Below are positions 62,590 to 64,000 of a DNA stretch of 64,000 bases, piece by piece (position 1 is the stretch's first letter; each line of letters opens with the position of its first letter). Made by a program: the position numbers and the translations under genes. The notes under the pieces were generated by a model that did no database searches, was not told where the DNA came from, and saw only the letters and a program-made list of their open reading frames with translations. The stretch comes from Rhizobiales bacterium 64-17 (GTDB taxonomy: Bacteria; Pseudomonadota; Alphaproteobacteria; Rhizobiales; Xanthobacteraceae): NCBI GenBank assembly GCA_001899285.1, contig MKWA01000004.1, forward strand, positions 1 through 64,000. The letters run 5' to 3'.

Positions 62590-63486
62590 ATGCGGTTGTC
62601 TTTCATTTTAACAACGGCCGGTATCCTCATGAGTTGCGTGACTGCTTTCGCACAGAAAACTGACACCACGTGGGAGCAAGTCGACGGTTTATTCGGACGC
62701 AGGGCCACAATTTCGGGCGACGTGCACCGGTATGGATTTCCACGTAACGATCTCTCGGTGACGTTAGATGAGGTCGTGATCAAACCGGCCCTTACACTCG
62801 GCGGCTGGATTGCGTTTCAGCCGATGCATGGCGAAGTCGCGATTATGGGCGATTTGGTGTTGCTAGAACCGGAGATTAATCCGGTCATCACTAAATTGAT
62901 CGCAGGCGGTTTAGAGATTACGGCGATACACAATCACCTTCTCCGTACCACGCCTGCGACTTTCTATATGCACGTCAGCGGACATGGAGATCCTGTTCAG
63001 ATCGCTACGACGATTCATGCCGCGCTTACAGCAAGCAAAACGCCTGTCATCTCGGTTCCGACTGCTGGCAGCCCCGTCCCAACCCTGGATATGGACACAG
63101 CACAGATCGAACAGCTTATCGGTTATAAAGGCCAAGCGAACGGGGGCGTCTATCAATTTGCAATCCCGCGCGGCGAACCAATCGTTGAAAACGGAATGCC
63201 CCTATCGCCCCCGGGGCCCCTCGGCGTAGCAACGGCGATCAACTTCCAACCAACCGGAAACGGAAAAGCCGCCATCACCGGCGACTTCGTTCTCACCGGC
63301 ACCGAGGTAAATCCCGTTATTCGCGCCTTGCGCGCTAGCAGTATCGAGGTCACCGCGGTGCACAGCCACATGCTTGATGAGCAGCCACGCCTTTTCTTCC
63401 TTCATTTCTGGGCCAACGACGACGCAGTCAAGCTAGCTAAAGGCATTCGATCAGCACTCGAACAAACAAGCAGCGTCAAACGATAA
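62590..63486 (+). CDS. DUF1259 (LppY/LpqO-like) exported protein with internal duplication
   Basis: Two repeats: GEVAIMGDLVLLEPEINPVITKLIAGGLEITAIHNHLL and GKAAITGDFVLTGTEVNPVIRALRASSIEVTAVHSHML; RBS aggagga. Confidence 0.9.
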   Translation: MRLSFILTTAGILMSCVTAFAQKTDTTWEQVDGLFGRRATISGDVHRYGFPRNDLSVTLDEVVIKPALTLGGWIAFQPMHGEVAIMGDLVLLEPEINPVITKLIAGGLEITAIHNHLLRTTPATFYMHVSGHGDPVQIATTIHAALTASKTPVISVPTAGSPVPTLDMDTAQIEQLIGYKGQANGGVYQFAIPRGEPIVENGMPLSPPGPLGVATAINFQPTGNGKAAITGDFVLTGTEVNPVIRALRASSIEVTAVHSHMLDEQPRLFFLHFWANDDAVKLAKGIRSALEQTSSVKR

Positions 63487-63548
63487 GATGCACGCTCATA
63501 AAACCGCGCCAATAAAGACCTTTTCCCTCGATATGTCAGGAGAGTGAA

Positions 63549-63740
63549 ATGCGAAGAATTGCCTTGGTCGTCGCAGTGTTTGGAGCGTTCTCCGGATGCG
63601 CTCACGCCGCAGGTGCGGCAAAGAAGGACGTTTGTACTATCGACTGTCGAGATTATTACAAAGCGTGCGTCCAAGCACACTCGCTGTCGGCCTGTAGCAG
63701 CGAACTCAACCTCTGCATGAAGCATTGCCGCAAGAAATAG
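63549..63740 (+). CDS. Small Cys-rich exported protein
   Basis: Signal/lipobox-like N-terminus; CTIDCRDYYKACVQAHSLSACSSELNLCMKHC: Cys spacing 3-6-8-6-3. Confidence 0.65.
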   Translation: MRRIALVVAVFGAFSGCAHAAGAAKKDVCTIDCRDYYKACVQAHSLSACSSELNLCMKHCRKK

Positions 63741-63768
63741 TGGCTTGGTGGTCAAGTCCCTCGGAGCG

Positions 63769-64000
63769 TCAGATTGTCCCCATGAGCAACCCATAGAGCA
63801 ATCCAGCAGCCGAGCACCCCGCCAACACCATCACCATGCTGACCTTGTAGCGGAAGACCGCGGCAATCGCGGCTACGGTCAAGATCAACGCCGCGATGTT
63901 GACGGAGCTCAGGACCGGAACGTCAACCGCTGCACCGAAGCCGCGGATTTCATTGAGCTGGGTAAACAACACATGGAGCGCGAACCACACGGCGAGGTTC
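63769..64000 (-). CDS. chrA: Chromate transporter ChrA, C-terminal part (truncated by window edge)
   Basis: WFALHVLFTQLNEIRGFGAAVDVPVLSSVNIAALILTVAAIAAVFRYKVSMVMVLAGCSAAGLL resembles the ChrA C-terminus. Confidence 0.8.
   Translation of the reverse strand, partial: NLAVWFALHVLFTQLNEIRGFGAAVDVPVLSSVNIAALILTVAAIAAVFRYKVSMVMVLAGCSAAGLLYGLLMGTI

Overview
GC-rich alphaproteobacterial chromosome segment (Bradyrhizobium/Afipia-like by gene content and intergenic repeats; host identity is inference). About 0-22 kb is mostly core: two SGNH hydrolases + OpgC-like, apaG, YkuD-type L,D-transpeptidase, hslO, argF, argD, gcrA, then phoR-pstSCAB-phoU-phoB with a good Pho box, an LPG-synthase-like membrane protein, and a Rieske oxygenase/reductase/MarR locus. 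About 22.5-47.5 kb is a catabolic region with two adjacent systems. (1) An operon with a Liv-type ABC transporter, cyclic amidohydrolase, carbamoyl-amino-acid hydrolase, DUF917 (S-methyl-thiohydantoin desulfurase-type), divergent urocanase and UbiD, resembling a (thio)urocanate/hydantoin route (ergothioneine or modified histidine). (2) An FdrA/YlbE/YlbF/carbamate kinase (AllFGHK-like) transcarbamylase locus with a PuuE-like cyclic amidase and a fused LivM-LivG-LivF transporter. A LysR-type protein with two LysR DNA-binding domains lies between them. From about 47.68 kb a lower-GC island begins at a truncated tRNA-Arg(UCG) 3' fragment: tyrosine integrase, unknown ORF, AlpA-like protein, a putative HUH rolling-circle Rep, iteron-like repeats and a DUF927 helicase-like protein. 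It is followed by cargo: czcCBA-type efflux, a His-rich-tailed MFS, Fe/Mn SOD, DUF1259 protein, a small Cys-rich exported protein and a truncated chrA. All calls come from reading the sequence and ORF translations; no database search was run.
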